Shown here piece by piece: positions 1 to 8,027 of a DNA stretch of 64,000 nt. Positions within the stretch are counted from its first letter, which is position 1; each line of letters starts with the position of its first letter. A program made the position numbers and the translations under genes. The DNA is from an uncultured Actinomycetes bacterium (GTDB lineage Bacteria > Actinomycetota > Actinomycetes > Nanopelagicales > Nanopelagicaceae): the NCBI GenBank assembly GCA_903843225.1, contig CAIMOX010000002.1, positions 1-64,000 of the forward strand, written 5' to 3'. The notes under the pieces are model-generated. The model was given only the letters and a program-made list of their open reading frames with translations. It was not told the DNA's origin and did no database searches.

Positions 1-78
1 GCAACCGGCGATGTACAGGTCAGCGATGAGTTTGATCTCCCACCAAGTAGTCCTGACTCCGAGACAGAAGAGGCATAA
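1..78 (+). CDS. scpA: ScpA C-terminal end (partial, runs off the left edge)
   Basis: The first 26 codons are open in the frame that ends with TAA at 76-78, and encode an acidic tail ending DSETEEA. The stop touches the ATG of scpB, the arrangement usual for scpA-scpB. ScpA is the kleisin subunit of the Smc-ScpAB chromosome condensation complex. The visible 25 residues carry no diagnostic motif, so the name rests on position alone. Confidence 0.6.
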   Translation, partial: ATGDVQVSDEFDLPPSSPDSETEEA

Positions 79-636
79 ATGTCTAAAGAAGAAGTTAAGA
101 GAGCGATCGAAGCAATCCTCATGGTCGTTGATGAACCCCTCTCAGAACTTGTCCTTGCCCAGATCATTGAGGTTCCGACCGAGGAGATCTCGAGCCACCT
201 CGTGGAACTCGCTCAGGCCTACGAGAGTGAATCCCGTGGCTTCCAGCTTCGAGCTGTCGCTGGGGGATGGCGCTTCTACAGTCACCCAGATCTTGCTCCA
301 TTGGTCGAGAAGTTCGTCCTAGATGGGCAGCAGAGCCGGCTCACTCAAGCGGCCCTTGAGACCCTTGCCGTCATTGCCTACCGTCAGCCCATCTCGCGCG
401 CACGAGTTTCAGCTATCCGAGGCGTAAATGTTGAGGCGGTCATGAAGACCCTGGTCACACGCGGCTTGGTAGAGGAGTCCGGAACCGAGCATGAGACGGG
501 CGCAACCCTCTATCGAACAACCTCGTATTTCCTCGAAAAGTTAGGGCTCAACTCACCAGCCGACCTCCCAGAGCTAGCACCGTTCTTGCCTGATATTGAT
601 GCGCTCGATGAGGTCCTCGCAACTCTCACTGATTAG
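79..636 (+). CDS. scpB: ScpB, segregation and condensation protein B
   Basis: The 185-residue product fits ScpB, the winged-helix partner that binds the kleisin ScpA in the Smc condensin complex and helps organise and separate the chromosomes. The family hallmark is the central stretch LTQAALETLAVIAYRQPISR (about residues 107-126), followed by RGVNVEAVMKTLVTRGLVEE in the second winged helix. The C-terminus carries FLEKLGLNSPADLPEL, also typical. The start abuts the preceding stop codon, implying translational coupling to scpA. Length is normal and no anomaly is seen. Confidence 0.95.
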   Translation: MSKEEVKRAIEAILMVVDEPLSELVLAQIIEVPTEEISSHLVELAQAYESESRGFQLRAVAGGWRFYSHPDLAPLVEKFVLDGQQSRLTQAALETLAVIAYRQPISRARVSAIRGVNVEAVMKTLVTRGLVEESGTEHETGATLYRTTSYFLEKLGLNSPADLPELAPFLPDIDALDEVLATLTD

Positions 637-736
637 TCGAGACTCTCTGGGGGAGGTAGGATAAGCCCCAGATGCTTGAGCGCAGCAAAGCGCCGAGCCA
701 TACCCATGAATCGTAGAGATTCCGGAGCCAACCACG

Positions 737-1471
737 ATGCCACTCATTCGTTTACATAAAGTCCTCGCCGATGCAGGCGTAGCGAGCCGTAGAGCTTCTG
801 AAGAGATGATCCTCGATGGACGTATAAGCGTCGATGGCATACAAATCCTCGAGCTTGGCCACAAGATTGACCCGGAAATATCTCAAGTTGAGGTTGATGG
901 TGAAGCAATAACTATTAGTAAGTCTAAATCTTATTTGGCTTTTTATAAGCCGGCGGGAATTTTGTCAACGATGTCAGACCCTGAAGGACGTCCAAACTTG
1001 GGCGATTTCTTTACCGGCAGAAATGATCGCCTCTTTCACGTGGGTCGACTCGATAAGGAGTCTGAAGGTCTCATCTTGCTCACCAACGATGGCGATGTGA
1101 CGCATCGCGCCACGCACCCTTCTTATGGGTTAGTTAAGCGATATTTGGTAGAGATTGAGGGTGTGCTCGCTAAGGGTGATATCGATCAATTGATGAAAGG
1201 TGTCGAATTAGAGGATGGCCTGGCTAGAGCGCTTGATGTGAAGACAGTCCGTCAAATTACCCAGAAACATTCGTGGGCGGAGATCTCGATCCATGAGGGT
1301 CGCTACCATATTGTCCGTCGAATGTTCATGGCCCTAGATCTCCCGGTTATTCGTCTGATCCGTACCGACTTCGGCCCGATCTCAATCGGGGAGCTGAAAG
1401 AGGGGCGTTGGCGAAATCTCAATGAGGGAGAACTTACAAAACTCTTTAGCGATCTCAAGTTAAAGCGATAA
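737..1471 (+). CDS. rluB: RluB/RsuA-family 23S rRNA pseudouridine synthase
   Basis: This 244-residue protein has an N-terminal S4 RNA-binding domain (about residues 4-50, starting IRLHKVLADAGVASRR) and a catalytic RsuA/RluB domain. The active-site aspartate is Asp106 in GRLDKESEGLILLTNDGD. RHIVRRMF-like residues near 193 (YHIVRRMF) are also typical. It isomerises a specific uridine of 23S rRNA during ribosome maturation. The scpA-scpB-rluB order is conserved in Actinobacteria. A GGAG lies 11 bases before the ATG. The gene is followed by an unusually AT-rich gap instead of running straight into the next gene. Confidence 0.92.
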   Translation: MPLIRLHKVLADAGVASRRASEEMILDGRISVDGIQILELGHKIDPEISQVEVDGEAITISKSKSYLAFYKPAGILSTMSDPEGRPNLGDFFTGRNDRLFHVGRLDKESEGLILLTNDGDVTHRATHPSYGLVKRYLVEIEGVLAKGDIDQLMKGVELEDGLARALDVKTVRQITQKHSWAEISIHEGRYHIVRRMFMALDLPVIRLIRTDFGPISIGELKEGRWRNLNEGELTKLFSDLKLKR

Positions 1472-1711
1472 ATCGAAAGCAGTAATAACTATATATCTAT
1501 AAAAATATATTAGCTTGGCATATTTAGGCTATTTATCGATAATAACGTGAATAAAAATGCATCGAGAAAACTCTTTATCGACATTATGGTAGTTGATATT
1601 TTGGGATCTATGAATGTCGATATTCGGCACAACATAAAAATAGATAAATAAATAAAAAGCATTATCGATTGAAAGATGATCACTCATTGTCCGAAAGGGT
1701 AGAATAGGTAG
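1472..1711. other. AT-rich intergenic island with repeated TTATCGA-type sites
   Basis: Between rluB and aroH lie 240 bases; 1472-1680 is only about 27% G+C by hand count, against roughly half elsewhere. It holds a perfect 10-bp palindrome TTATCGATAA (1533-1542), a 10-bp inverted repeat TATCGACATT (1576-1585) / AATGTCGATA (1613-1622), and another TTATCGAT (1662-1669). No convincing gene is present. A 13-codon ORF (1610-1651) has no ribosome binding site. The aroH promoter sits at the right end. It may be a protein-binding regulatory or structural site; its function is unknown. Confidence 0.6.
1700..1705 (+). promoter_or_regulatory. -10 box of a predicted leaderless promoter for aroH
   Basis: TAGAAT ends six bases before the aroH ATG at 1712, so transcription would begin at or next to the start codon. 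No Shine-Dalgarno sequence is present. TANNNT at this distance is the usual sign of leaderless mRNA in Actinobacteria. Confidence 0.5.
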
Positions 1712-2074
1712 ATGAAGGTACGAGCATTTCGAGGGGCGACCCAACTTGCCGCTGATACAGCGCAGGAGATGGAGAGCGCTGTCTGCGAACTCCTCCTTGA
1801 AATCTTTAGGGCAAATAGCATCGAGCGTGCGGATCTGATCTCAATCCTCTTTACCGCGACCCCTGACCTCACCTGCGAATTCCCTGCCAAGACCGCCAGA
1901 GCCCTTGATTTAGGAGCGGTTCCGTTGATGTGCGCTGTCGAAATCGATGTCCACGGTGCACTTTCCCGAGTGATTCGCGTGATGGTGCATGCGCATTCAG
2001 ATCTCTCGTTAGAGGCGGTAAGCCATATCTACCTCAGGGGCGCCCAAAGTTTACGGCGCGACTTAGCACAATGA
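1712..2074 (+). CDS. aroH: Chorismate mutase, AroH type
   Basis: The 120-residue protein belongs to the small trimeric AroH class and converts chorismate to prephenate for tyrosine and phenylalanine synthesis. By alignment from memory with Bacillus subtilis AroH, catalytic residues are kept: Arg7 (VRAFRGAT), Cys74, Glu77 (MCAVEIDV), Arg89 and Tyr107 (HIYLRGA). ATPDL and FPAK are further family motifs. The stop overlaps the ATG of tyrA, which uses prephenate, so the two are translationally coupled. The start fits the TAGAAT box just upstream. Confidence 0.95.
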   Translation: MKVRAFRGATQLAADTAQEMESAVCELLLEIFRANSIERADLISILFTATPDLTCEFPAKTARALDLGAVPLMCAVEIDVHGALSRVIRVMVHAHSDLSLEAVSHIYLRGAQSLRRDLAQ

Positions 2075-3141
2075 TGGAGATCAAGATTGTTGGTTCTGGA
2101 CTTATTGGGACCTCACTGGCTCTAGCGCTCGCAGAGAAGGGTCACCGAATCTCAGTCCAGGATACAAATCCGAGCCGCGAAAAAATGGCGAACGACCTTC
2201 TCGGCTCACGCTCAGGGGAAGGGGAGAGCGGTCAGCCTGATCTGATCATCATCGCAACCCCTGTCGAGAGCGTTCTGGAACTCCTTCGTGAGCAATATGC
2301 CCAGTACCCTGAAGCTAGGTTTATAGATATTTCTGGTTTAAAGTCCAACCTTTTACTAGAGGTAGCGAGAATTCCTGGCCTTAATGCTCGATTTCTGGGA
2401 ACTCATCCGATGGCTGGCCGAGAGCTTTCTGGGCCAGAGTCGGCACGAGCAGATCTCTTTGAGGGCAGAGCGTGGATTATCACGCCCAGCTTGCAAACTT
2501 CGCCTGAATTCCTCCAGTTTGTCCATGCTCTTTTGGAAGGTACTGGAGCTTCTATCTTCGAACTGGATCCTGGGCTACATGATGAGCAGATTGCACTCGT
2601 CTCTCATCTGCCACAAGTGATCTCTACGCTTTTGGGGGTAGAGCTATCTCACGTGGAACCTGAGGAGTTGACCCTCGCGGGTGGTGGGCTCCGCGATATC
2701 TCGCGTCTTGCGGCGAGTGACCCAGATCTTTGGGCGACTCTTTTAACCATGAACTCACGTGAGCTCTTACCACTCCTCGAATCTTTAAAACGATCTGTCG
2801 ATAAATTGGTAGATCGATTGGAGGCCGGCGATCGAGAGGGTGTCAGAGAGATCATGGCCCTTGGCAACCTTGGCCGCGCGAAGATTCCAGGAAAGCATGG
2901 TGGGAGGGTCCGGGAATACCATCTCTTACCGATCGTCATTGAGGATAAGCCAGGACAGCTGGCGAAAATTTTCCGAGAGTGCGAAGCAATAGATGTGAAT
3001 GTCGAAGACCTCACAATCGAACATAGTCCTGGTCAAGAGACAGGTCTAGTGACGCTAGCACTCTCACAGAGCGACGCCGTCAAGCTTCACGAACATCTCA
3101 ATGCCCAAGGATGGTTGGCTCACTCGCCGCGATCCGTGTAG
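2071..3141 (+). CDS. tyrA: Prephenate dehydrogenase with C-terminal ACT domain
   Basis: The 356-residue product oxidatively decarboxylates prephenate to 4-hydroxyphenylpyruvate, the tyrosine branch point. GSGLIG (8-13) is the dinucleotide-binding loop. GTHPMAG (His112) and LVSHLPQ (His179) are the conserved active-site histidines. Residues about 283-355 form an ACT domain (ITPIV-like LLPIVIEDKPGQLAKIF), expected to bind a feedback amino acid. The reading frame is open further upstream, but the ATG at 2071 gives an ATGA overlap with aroH and begins immediately before the Rossmann strand, so I chose it. Confidence 0.93.
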   Translation: MMEIKIVGSGLIGTSLALALAEKGHRISVQDTNPSREKMANDLLGSRSGEGESGQPDLIIIATPVESVLELLREQYAQYPEARFIDISGLKSNLLLEVARIPGLNARFLGTHPMAGRELSGPESARADLFEGRAWIITPSLQTSPEFLQFVHALLEGTGASIFELDPGLHDEQIALVSHLPQVISTLLGVELSHVEPEELTLAGGGLRDISRLAASDPDLWATLLTMNSRELLPLLESLKRSVDKLVDRLEAGDREGVREIMALGNLGRAKIPGKHGGRVREYHLLPIVIEDKPGQLAKIFRECEAIDVNVEDLTIEHSPGQETGLVTLALSQSDAVKLHEHLNAQGWLAHSPRSV

Positions 3142-3166
3142 TTTTTATTAACAGTAAGGTTCTCCT

Positions 3167-5146
3167 ATGTCGACTACCGTGATCGCAATAGATGGTCCGA
3201 GTGGTTCCGGAAAATCATCTACAGCAAAGGCCATCGCTCTTCGTGCAAATTGGGACTATTTAGATACCGGGGCGCTCTATCGAGCAGTTACCTGGATCGC
3301 CCTCAACCAGAATATTGATAACCCACGCGAGTTAGTTCGAGCGTGCGAGGAGATCGGAATTACCTTCGTTGGTGATCCCGAAAATCCTCGCATCTTCGCG
3401 GGTGAGAGCGATATTTCGGAAGTGATTAGATCACTACGCATCACTGATCAGGTAAGTATTTATGCGCAGATGAGTGAAGTCCGCGAGTACTTGCTTCACA
3501 TGCAGCGGGAGATGATCCATTTAGCTCCACACGGGATTGTTGTTGAAGGTCGCGATATCGGAACAGTTGTAGCTCCCGAGGCTCACCTTAAAGTATTCCT
3601 CTATGCAGATCTTGATCAGCGGACTCAGCGCCGTGAACGCGAGATCGCCGAACTCGAATCTGTTGCAGATTCTCAAGTTATTGAAGATTCCCTCACAAGC
3701 CGCGATGAGATGGATACCAAACGCAAGCTCTCGCCATTGCGTATGGCTGAAGATGCGCTAGAGATCGACTCAACAAACCTTGATCTTGATGAGGTCGTTG
3801 ATGTGGTCTGGAGTTGGTTGAAGGAGCGAAACCTTCTAGGTCTTCCAAAAGTAGCGGTTATCGGGCGTCCCAACGTTGGAAAATCAACTCTGGTTAATCG
3901 CATCATCGGTCGTCGTGAGGCGATTGTTGAAGATACACCCGGAGTTACTCGTGACCGTGTGAAGTACGAAGCGGAATGGAATGGTCGTCGTTTTCTTCTT
4001 ATCGATACTGGGGGATGGGAAGTAAAACCTGAGGGTATCTCTGAAAAGATCACCGCTGGCTCAGAGATTGCGATCGCTGAATCAGATGTCATTCTCTTCG
4101 TAGTCGATGCACAGGTTGGCGCTCTCGATGAAGATGAAGCGCTGCTTCAACTCCTCCGTCGATCTGGAAAGAGCGTTATCTTGGTTGCGAATAAGGTTGA
4201 TGGAAATGCAGAGGAGACTCTTGCTCACGGTTTATGGAATCTGGGATTAGGGGAGCCACACTTTGTGTCTGCGCTTCACGGTCGTGGCGCTGGCGATCTG
4301 ATGGATCTGCTGATCAAGACTCTGCCAGAAGTCGGAAGCGAGCCGATGGATGATGGTTTCCGTCGCATTGCTCTAGTAGGACGTCCGAATGTTGGTAAGT
4401 CGAGCCTCTTAAATGCACTTGCGGGCGAGGATCGAGTACTCGTTGATGACGTCGCCGGAACAACGCGCGATCCAGTAGACGAGCTCATTAATTTCGGTGG
4501 ATCAACGTGGCGCTTCATTGATACTGCTGGAATTCGACGGAGAAGTCATCAAGATTCAGGAACGGATTACTACGCATCACTTCGTACCGCGACGGCACTT
4601 GCCCGTGCTGAAGTTGCGGTGATCGTCTTTGATGCATCCGAGCCACTCACAGAACAAGATATTCGTATCGTGACAATGGCAGAGGAAGCTGGTCGCGCAC
4701 TCGTTCTTGTGATGAACAAATGGGATATGGTCGATGAGGATCGCCAACAGCAATTGGCGAAGGAGATGGACCGCCAACTCGAGCGCTATCCATGGGCGCA
4801 ACGGGTGAACCTTTCAGCGAAGACCGGTTGGCACCGAGATCGCTTAGCGCCAGCCTTACGGACATCAATCGCGAGCTGGGAGAAGCGAGTTCCGACATCA
4901 AAACTCAACGCCTTCTTGGGAGCCCTCATCTCTGCCACGCCGCCGCCAGTCCGCGGCGGCAAACAGCCAAAGATTCGATTCGCGACCCAGGCGGCGATTA
5001 TGCCTCCGAAATTTGTGATCTTTGCAAGTGATTGGGTTGAAGCTTCCTATCGTCGATTTATCGAACGCCGCTTACGTGAAGAGTTTGGCTTTGAAGGAAG
5101 TCCCGTTGAAGTTGCACTCAAGATCAAAGAGCGCGACAAGGACTAG
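3167..5146 (+). CDS. cmk-der: Fused cytidylate kinase - GTPase Der
   Basis: One 659-residue frame joins two enzymes. Residues 1 to about 222 are cytidylate kinase: P-loop GPSGSGKSS (10-18), LDTGALYRA and EGRDIGT. Residues from about 228 are Der (EngA), the double-GTPase of 50S ribosome assembly: first G1 GRPNVGKS (233-240), DTGGW, NKVD; then a second G1 [23 protein letters not shown], and a C-terminal KH-like domain. cmk and der are adjacent genes in most Actinobacteria, and fused forms are known in some. No frameshift is visible and the linker is short. A weak AAGGT precedes the ATG. Confidence 0.93.
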   Translation: MSTTVIAIDGPSGSGKSSTAKAIALRANWDYLDTGALYRAVTWIALNQNIDNPRELVRACEEIGITFVGDPENPRIFAGESDISEVIRSLRITDQVSIYAQMSEVREYLLHMQREMIHLAPHGIVVEGRDIGTVVAPEAHLKVFLYADLDQRTQRREREIAELESVADSQVIEDSLTSRDEMDTKRKLSPLRMAEDALEIDSTNLDLDEVVDVVWSWLKERNLLGLPKVAVIGRPNVGKSTLVNRIIGRREAIVEDTPGVTRDRVKYEAEWNGRRFLLIDTGGWEVKPEGISEKITAGSEIAIAESDVILFVVDAQVGALDEDEALLQLLRRSGKSVILVANKVDGNAEETLAHGLWNLGLGEPHFVSALHGRGAGDLMDLLIKTLPEVGSEPMDDGFRRIALVGRPNVGKSSLLNALAGEDRVLVDDVAGTTRDPVDELINFGGSTWRFIDTAGIRRRSHQDSGTDYYASLRTATALARAEVAVIVFDASEPLTEQDIRIVTMAEEAGRALVLVMNKWDMVDEDRQQQLAKEMDRQLERYPWAQRVNLSAKTGWHRDRLAPALRTSIASWEKRVPTSKLNAFLGALISATPPPVRGGKQPKIRFATQAAIMPPKFVIFASDWVEASYRRFIERRLREEFGFEGSPVEVALKIKERDKD

Positions 5147-5162
5147 TTCGCGATGGTTGCTC

Positions 5163-5729
5163 ATGAGTAAGCGCGCAGAAGTTCTCACGATCCCCAACGG
5201 GATTACCCTTCTTCGAGCCCTCGGAATTCCGCTCTTTCTCTGGATTTTTCTCCATAGCCACAACGCTTCACTGAGTTTCATCGTGTTAGCGCTTGGTGCC
5301 GTAAGTGATTACCTGGATGGAAAGATCGCACGGCTCTTGCATCAGGAATCAGCTCTTGGCGCTGCGATGGATCCGACTATCGATCGTGCTTATATTGCCG
5401 CGACGGTGATCGCACTGGCAATCCGAGACTTCATCCCTTGGTGGGTAGTGCTACTCCTTGTGGCTCGAGATATCTGGATGGCCCTTGCGCTGATCGTTAA
5501 GAGAAAGCGCTCGGGAGAGATCTTTGAGGTGACTTTCCTCGGGAAGGCCGCGACCTTCAACTTACTCTACGCATTTCCCTTCATCCTTCTGCAGGGAGAG
5601 AACGGCCTGGGCAGATTCGCTCATAACATTGGATGGAGTTTTGCCATCTGGGGGATAGGGTTATACATCTTCACAGCGATCGATTACACCCGAGACGCTT
5701 TCACCTCCTCGAAAGGACAAACCACCTAA
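5163..5729 (+). CDS. CDP-alcohol phosphatidyltransferase (PgsA/cardiolipin synthase-like)
   Basis: The 188-residue membrane protein carries the complete CDP-alcohol phosphotransferase signature D-x2-DG-x2-AR-x8-G-x3-D-x3-D, with Asp49, Asp52, Asp70 and Asp74. It transfers a phosphatidyl group from CDP-diacylglycerol to an alcohol; phosphatidylglycerophosphate or cardiolipin synthase are the likely activities, and sequence alone does not decide. Several hydrophobic helices follow the motif. The ATG at 5163 lies 16 bases after der; the frame is open upstream inside der, but this start precedes the conserved TIPNGITLLR. Its stop overlaps gcvH by one base (TAATG). Confidence 0.85.
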   Translation: MSKRAEVLTIPNGITLLRALGIPLFLWIFLHSHNASLSFIVLALGAVSDYLDGKIARLLHQESALGAAMDPTIDRAYIAATVIALAIRDFIPWWVVLLLVARDIWMALALIVKRKRSGEIFEVTFLGKAATFNLLYAFPFILLQGENGLGRFAHNIGWSFAIWGIGLYIFTAIDYTRDAFTSSKGQTT

Positions 5730-6106
5730 TGTCGAACGCTCCTCTGAATCTGAAGTACACCAAAGAGCATGAGTGGGTGGAGGAACTTCCTACCGGAAAT
5801 ATTCGGATGGGTATTACCGACTTCGCTCAAGGAGCTCTTGGAGATATTGTCTACGTACAACTTCCAAAGGTCGGTGATCAGCTCACCGCCGGGTCAGTCT
5901 GTGGAGAAGTTGAATCGACAAAGTCAGTGAGCGAGATTTATGCGCCAGTCACAGGCAAGGTAGTTGCGGTCAATTCAACCCTCGATAGTGCACCAGAAGC
6001 CATGAACTCAGATCCATATGGAGCCGGCTGGATCGCAGAGGTCGAACTCTCCTCTACTCCAACCGATCTTCTGGACGCAAGTGGCTACCAAGCCCTCACC
6101 GCTTGA
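5729..6106 (+). CDS. gcvH: Glycine cleavage system H protein
   Basis: This 125-residue lipoyl carrier shuttles the aminomethyl group between the P and T proteins of glycine cleavage. The lipoylation site is Lys65 in EVESTKSVSEIYAP. The N-terminus LKYTKEHEWV is typical of the family. The start is the ATG in TAATG at the end of the phosphatidyltransferase gene; the longer upstream frame overlaps that gene and lacks homology. gcvP lies five genes downstream, and no gcvT is in the window. The same gcvH-garA-ftsR neighbourhood occurs in Mycobacterium (Rv1826-Rv1828). Confidence 0.95.
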   Translation: MSNAPLNLKYTKEHEWVEELPTGNIRMGITDFAQGALGDIVYVQLPKVGDQLTAGSVCGEVESTKSVSEIYAPVTGKVVAVNSTLDSAPEAMNSDPYGAGWIAEVELSSTPTDLLDASGYQALTA

Positions 6107-6234
6107 CCTCACCTTACGACCCGAATAGTGTCAGCCTCCAGTTGACCTCAAACGTTCTTCTCACTTGCGAAAGCGCGGCGGGAGTAAGTGTTTGCTACAT
6201 GATCTCTGTTACGAGCAGGGGAGGGGAGTAGGCC

Positions 6235-6717
6235 ATGAATTCAGCGCATAGACCCGAAAACCCTGATAAGAATGGACAGAGCCTCCCATCGAGTGATCTC
6301 ACGTCAACGATCCATCTCTCAGCGTTGCGATCGGTCCGTAATCAACGCAATATCGAAGAGATCTTCGCGAGCCTCTCACAGCAAGAGCGGGAAGTGCTCT
6401 CGCAACTTCCGCGCAATAGTGCGATGTTGGTTGTAGTAGCGGGTGCAAGTAAAGGCTCTAGATTCCTTATCAATGGCGATCTCACCTCGATTGGACGCGA
6501 CCCTTCTTCTGAGATCTTTCTAGACGATGTGACGGTTTCGCGAAAGCACGCTCAGATCGTCCGCATACCCGAAGGTTTCAAAGTTGTTGATTGTGGAAGT
6601 CTCAATGGAAGTTATCTCAATTCTGTTGCAATCTCGGATGAGAAGCTGACAGTGGGAGATGAGATCCATATTGGTAAGTATCGATTAACGTATTTCTCTG
6701 GAAAGGGTAATTCATGA
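6235..6717 (+). CDS. garA: GarA/OdhI-like FHA-domain regulator
   Basis: The 160-residue protein ends in a forkhead-associated domain (about 66-155) with GRDPSSEIFLDDVTVSRKHA and GSLNGSYLN, the phosphothreonine-binding motifs. GarA/OdhI proteins inhibit 2-oxoglutarate dehydrogenase and tune glutamate metabolism until a Ser/Thr kinase phosphorylates an N-terminal threonine, which then folds back onto the FHA domain. Here the N-terminal candidate is DLTSTIHL (Thr23, Thr25) instead of the mycobacterial ETTS motif. A strong GGGAGGGGAG precedes the ATG. The order gcvH-garA-ftsR supports the assignment. Whether either threonine is phosphorylated cannot be seen. Confidence 0.85.
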   Translation: MNSAHRPENPDKNGQSLPSSDLTSTIHLSALRSVRNQRNIEEIFASLSQQEREVLSQLPRNSAMLVVVAGASKGSRFLINGDLTSIGRDPSSEIFLDDVTVSRKHAQIVRIPEGFKVVDCGSLNGSYLNSVAISDEKLTVGDEIHIGKYRLTYFSGKGNS

Positions 6718-7427
6718 GCGTTCCTGCACGCGCCTACCTCAGCATCGGCGAAGTTCTCGGAAGATTACGTGGCGATTTCCCTGACGTCACGATCTCAAAG
6801 ATTCGTTTCCTCGAAGCCGAAGGTTTGATTGACCCGCAGCGAACACCTTCTGGATACCGTAAATTTACAAGCGTTGATCTCGATCGGCTTCGTTATGTTC
6901 TCGCTGCACAGCGCGATCAGTACCTTCCGCTTCGAGTGATTAAAGAGAATCTTGACGCCTTAGATCGCGGACTTACACCTTCAGCAACACCAGGAAGCTC
7001 TCCGACACCTCGATTGGCGACTGTTGATGGTGAATTCACAGCTGAGCATTTCGCGGCAGAGAGCGAACTGAGATTATCAAGGAGCGAACTCCTCGAGAGT
7101 GCCAACCTCGATGAGGAGCAGTTGGTTGAGCTTGAGTCATATGGTCTTATTGAAATCAAGGGCCGCTTCTACGATGCCGATGCGCTAGCTGTCGGTAGGG
7201 CCGTTGCAGAGATTGCTGTCTTCGGTATTGAAGCCCGCCATCTGCGAGCATTTAAAAGTGCCGCAGATCGGGAGGTCGGTTTAGTAGAACAGATCACCGC
7301 ACCATTGCTCAAACAAAAAGGTTCGGATTCGAAAGCACGAGCTGAAGAGGTACAGAAGGAATTGGCTTCCATATCAGTACGTCTTCATGCCGCTTTGGTG
7401 CGCGCCGGCCTATATCGATCCAAGTAA
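6714..7427 (+). CDS. ftsR: MerR-family regulator FtsR
   Basis: The 237-residue protein opens with a MerR-type winged helix (LSIGEVLGRL, about residue 9, then SKIRFLEAEGLIDPQRTPSGYRKF-type recognition segment at about 28-52). It matches the Rv1828 family, called FtsR in Corynebacterium because it activates ftsZ there. It overlaps the FHA gene by four bases (ATGA). The C-terminal half is a helical effector or dimer domain with no recognisable ligand motif. Its exact targets in this organism are inference. Confidence 0.85.
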   Translation: MSVPARAYLSIGEVLGRLRGDFPDVTISKIRFLEAEGLIDPQRTPSGYRKFTSVDLDRLRYVLAAQRDQYLPLRVIKENLDALDRGLTPSATPGSSPTPRLATVDGEFTAEHFAAESELRLSRSELLESANLDEEQLVELESYGLIEIKGRFYDADALAVGRAVAEIAVFGIEARHLRAFKSAADREVGLVEQITAPLLKQKGSDSKARAEEVQKELASISVRLHAALVRAGLYRSK

Positions 7428-7439
7428 GGATCACACATA

Positions 7440-7913
7440 ATGGACGATCTAGTCCCTGTCGAAGTCGTAGGTGTTCGCGTTGAGATGCCATCCAATCAGC
7501 CGATTGTGCTACTGAGAGAGATTGGCGGAATCCGGTACCTACCAATCTGGGTGGGAGCGGTTGAAGCGAGCGCTATTGCTTTCGCGCAACAAGGCGTCCT
7601 GCCAGCCCGACCTCTAACCCATGATCTTATGAAGACCCTCATTGAAGAGATAGGTGTGCCCCTCCTCAGTGTCCATCTCACAGAAGTGCGCGATGGGATC
7701 TTCTACGCCAACCTCAACTTCCAAGAGGGTAGATCGATATCTGCCCGCCCAAGTGATGCGATCGCCCTCGCTATGCGAATCGATTCCCCTATCCTTGCCA
7801 CTCGCGCTCTGATCGAGTCAGTGGGCATTGAGATCCCTGATGCGGCCGAGGATGAGGTCGAGAAATTTAGAGAGTTTCTCGATCAGATCAATCCTGATGA
7901 TTTCCTAGGATAG
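7440..7913 (+). CDS. Bifunctional nuclease-domain protein (DUF151)
   Basis: The 157-residue protein is a BFN/DUF151 protein, equivalent to Rv1829. Typical features are VEVVGVRVEMPSNQPIVLLR at the N-terminus, YLPIWVGAVEASAIAFAQQG, and RPSDAIALAMR near residues 101-111, followed by an acidic tail. Family members from other phyla show ribonuclease and deoxyribonuclease activity; the actinobacterial role is not settled. It sits between two merR genes in the conserved gcvH-gcvP cluster. A weak AAGGA precedes the ATG. Confidence 0.85.
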   Translation: MDDLVPVEVVGVRVEMPSNQPIVLLREIGGIRYLPIWVGAVEASAIAFAQQGVLPARPLTHDLMKTLIEEIGVPLLSVHLTEVRDGIFYANLNFQEGRSISARPSDAIALAMRIDSPILATRALIESVGIEIPDAAEDEVEKFREFLDQINPDDFLG

Positions 7914-7926
7914 TTCTGCGGGTTAG

Positions 7927-7949
7927 TTGGGGCTCAACCCCACGTTGAG
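7927..7949. repeat. Two overlapping inverted repeats after the bifunctional nuclease gene
   Basis: TGGGG (7928-7932) can pair with CCCCA (7938-7942), while CTCAAC (7933-7938) can pair with GTTGAG (7944-7949). The hairpins share bases and so exclude each other. No T-run follows, so this is a poor intrinsic terminator. It may slow transcription or form an RNA switch; this is inference. Confidence 0.35.
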
Positions 7950-7989
7950 AGTTCTGGGTGTGTCGGTCATTGCAATATCAAAACCCTCA

Positions 7990-8018
7990 ACCTATCCTTT
8001 AGGTATTCCCCATAGAAT
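7990..8018 (+). promoter_or_regulatory. MerR-type promoter and operator upstream of the second merR gene
   Basis: TAGAAT at 8013-8018 is a -10 box nine bases before the ATG at 8028. A perfect palindrome ACCTA-TCCTT-TAGGT (7990-8004) lies just upstream, where the -35/-10 spacer is expected. MerR proteins bind exactly there and twist the promoter, so self-regulation of this merR gene is likely. Confidence 0.45.
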
Positions 8019-8027
8019 TGAGCTCTC

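Noticed and set aside
647-671. Inverted repeat CTGGGG/CCCCAG between scpB and rluB as a terminator
   Set aside because: A 13-base loop and no T-run follow; rluB is usually co-transcribed with scpB.
1610-1651. 13-codon plus-strand ORF in the AT-rich gap, possible leader peptide for aroH
   Set aside because: No ribosome binding site, no run of aromatic codons, and no terminator/antiterminator pair follows; the predicted aroH mRNA starts downstream of it.
1472-1711. Chromosomal replication origin
   Set aside because: dnaA, dnaN, gyrB and rpmH are not nearby, and the TTATCGA sites are not good DnaA boxes.
1529-1744. Minus-strand 71-codon ORF across the AT-rich gap
   Set aside because: It runs into the aroH start and promoter, and looks like chance openness in AT-rich DNA.
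3673-4092. Long minus-strand ORF of 139 codons opposite der
   Set aside because: It is a mirror of a highly conserved coding region and has no homology-like motifs or start signals; the composition is serine/arginine-rich as expected of antisense frames.
6162-6190. CACTTGC/GTAAGTG pair after gcvH as a terminator
   Set aside because: The stem is weak, with a 15-base loop and only three T residues after it.
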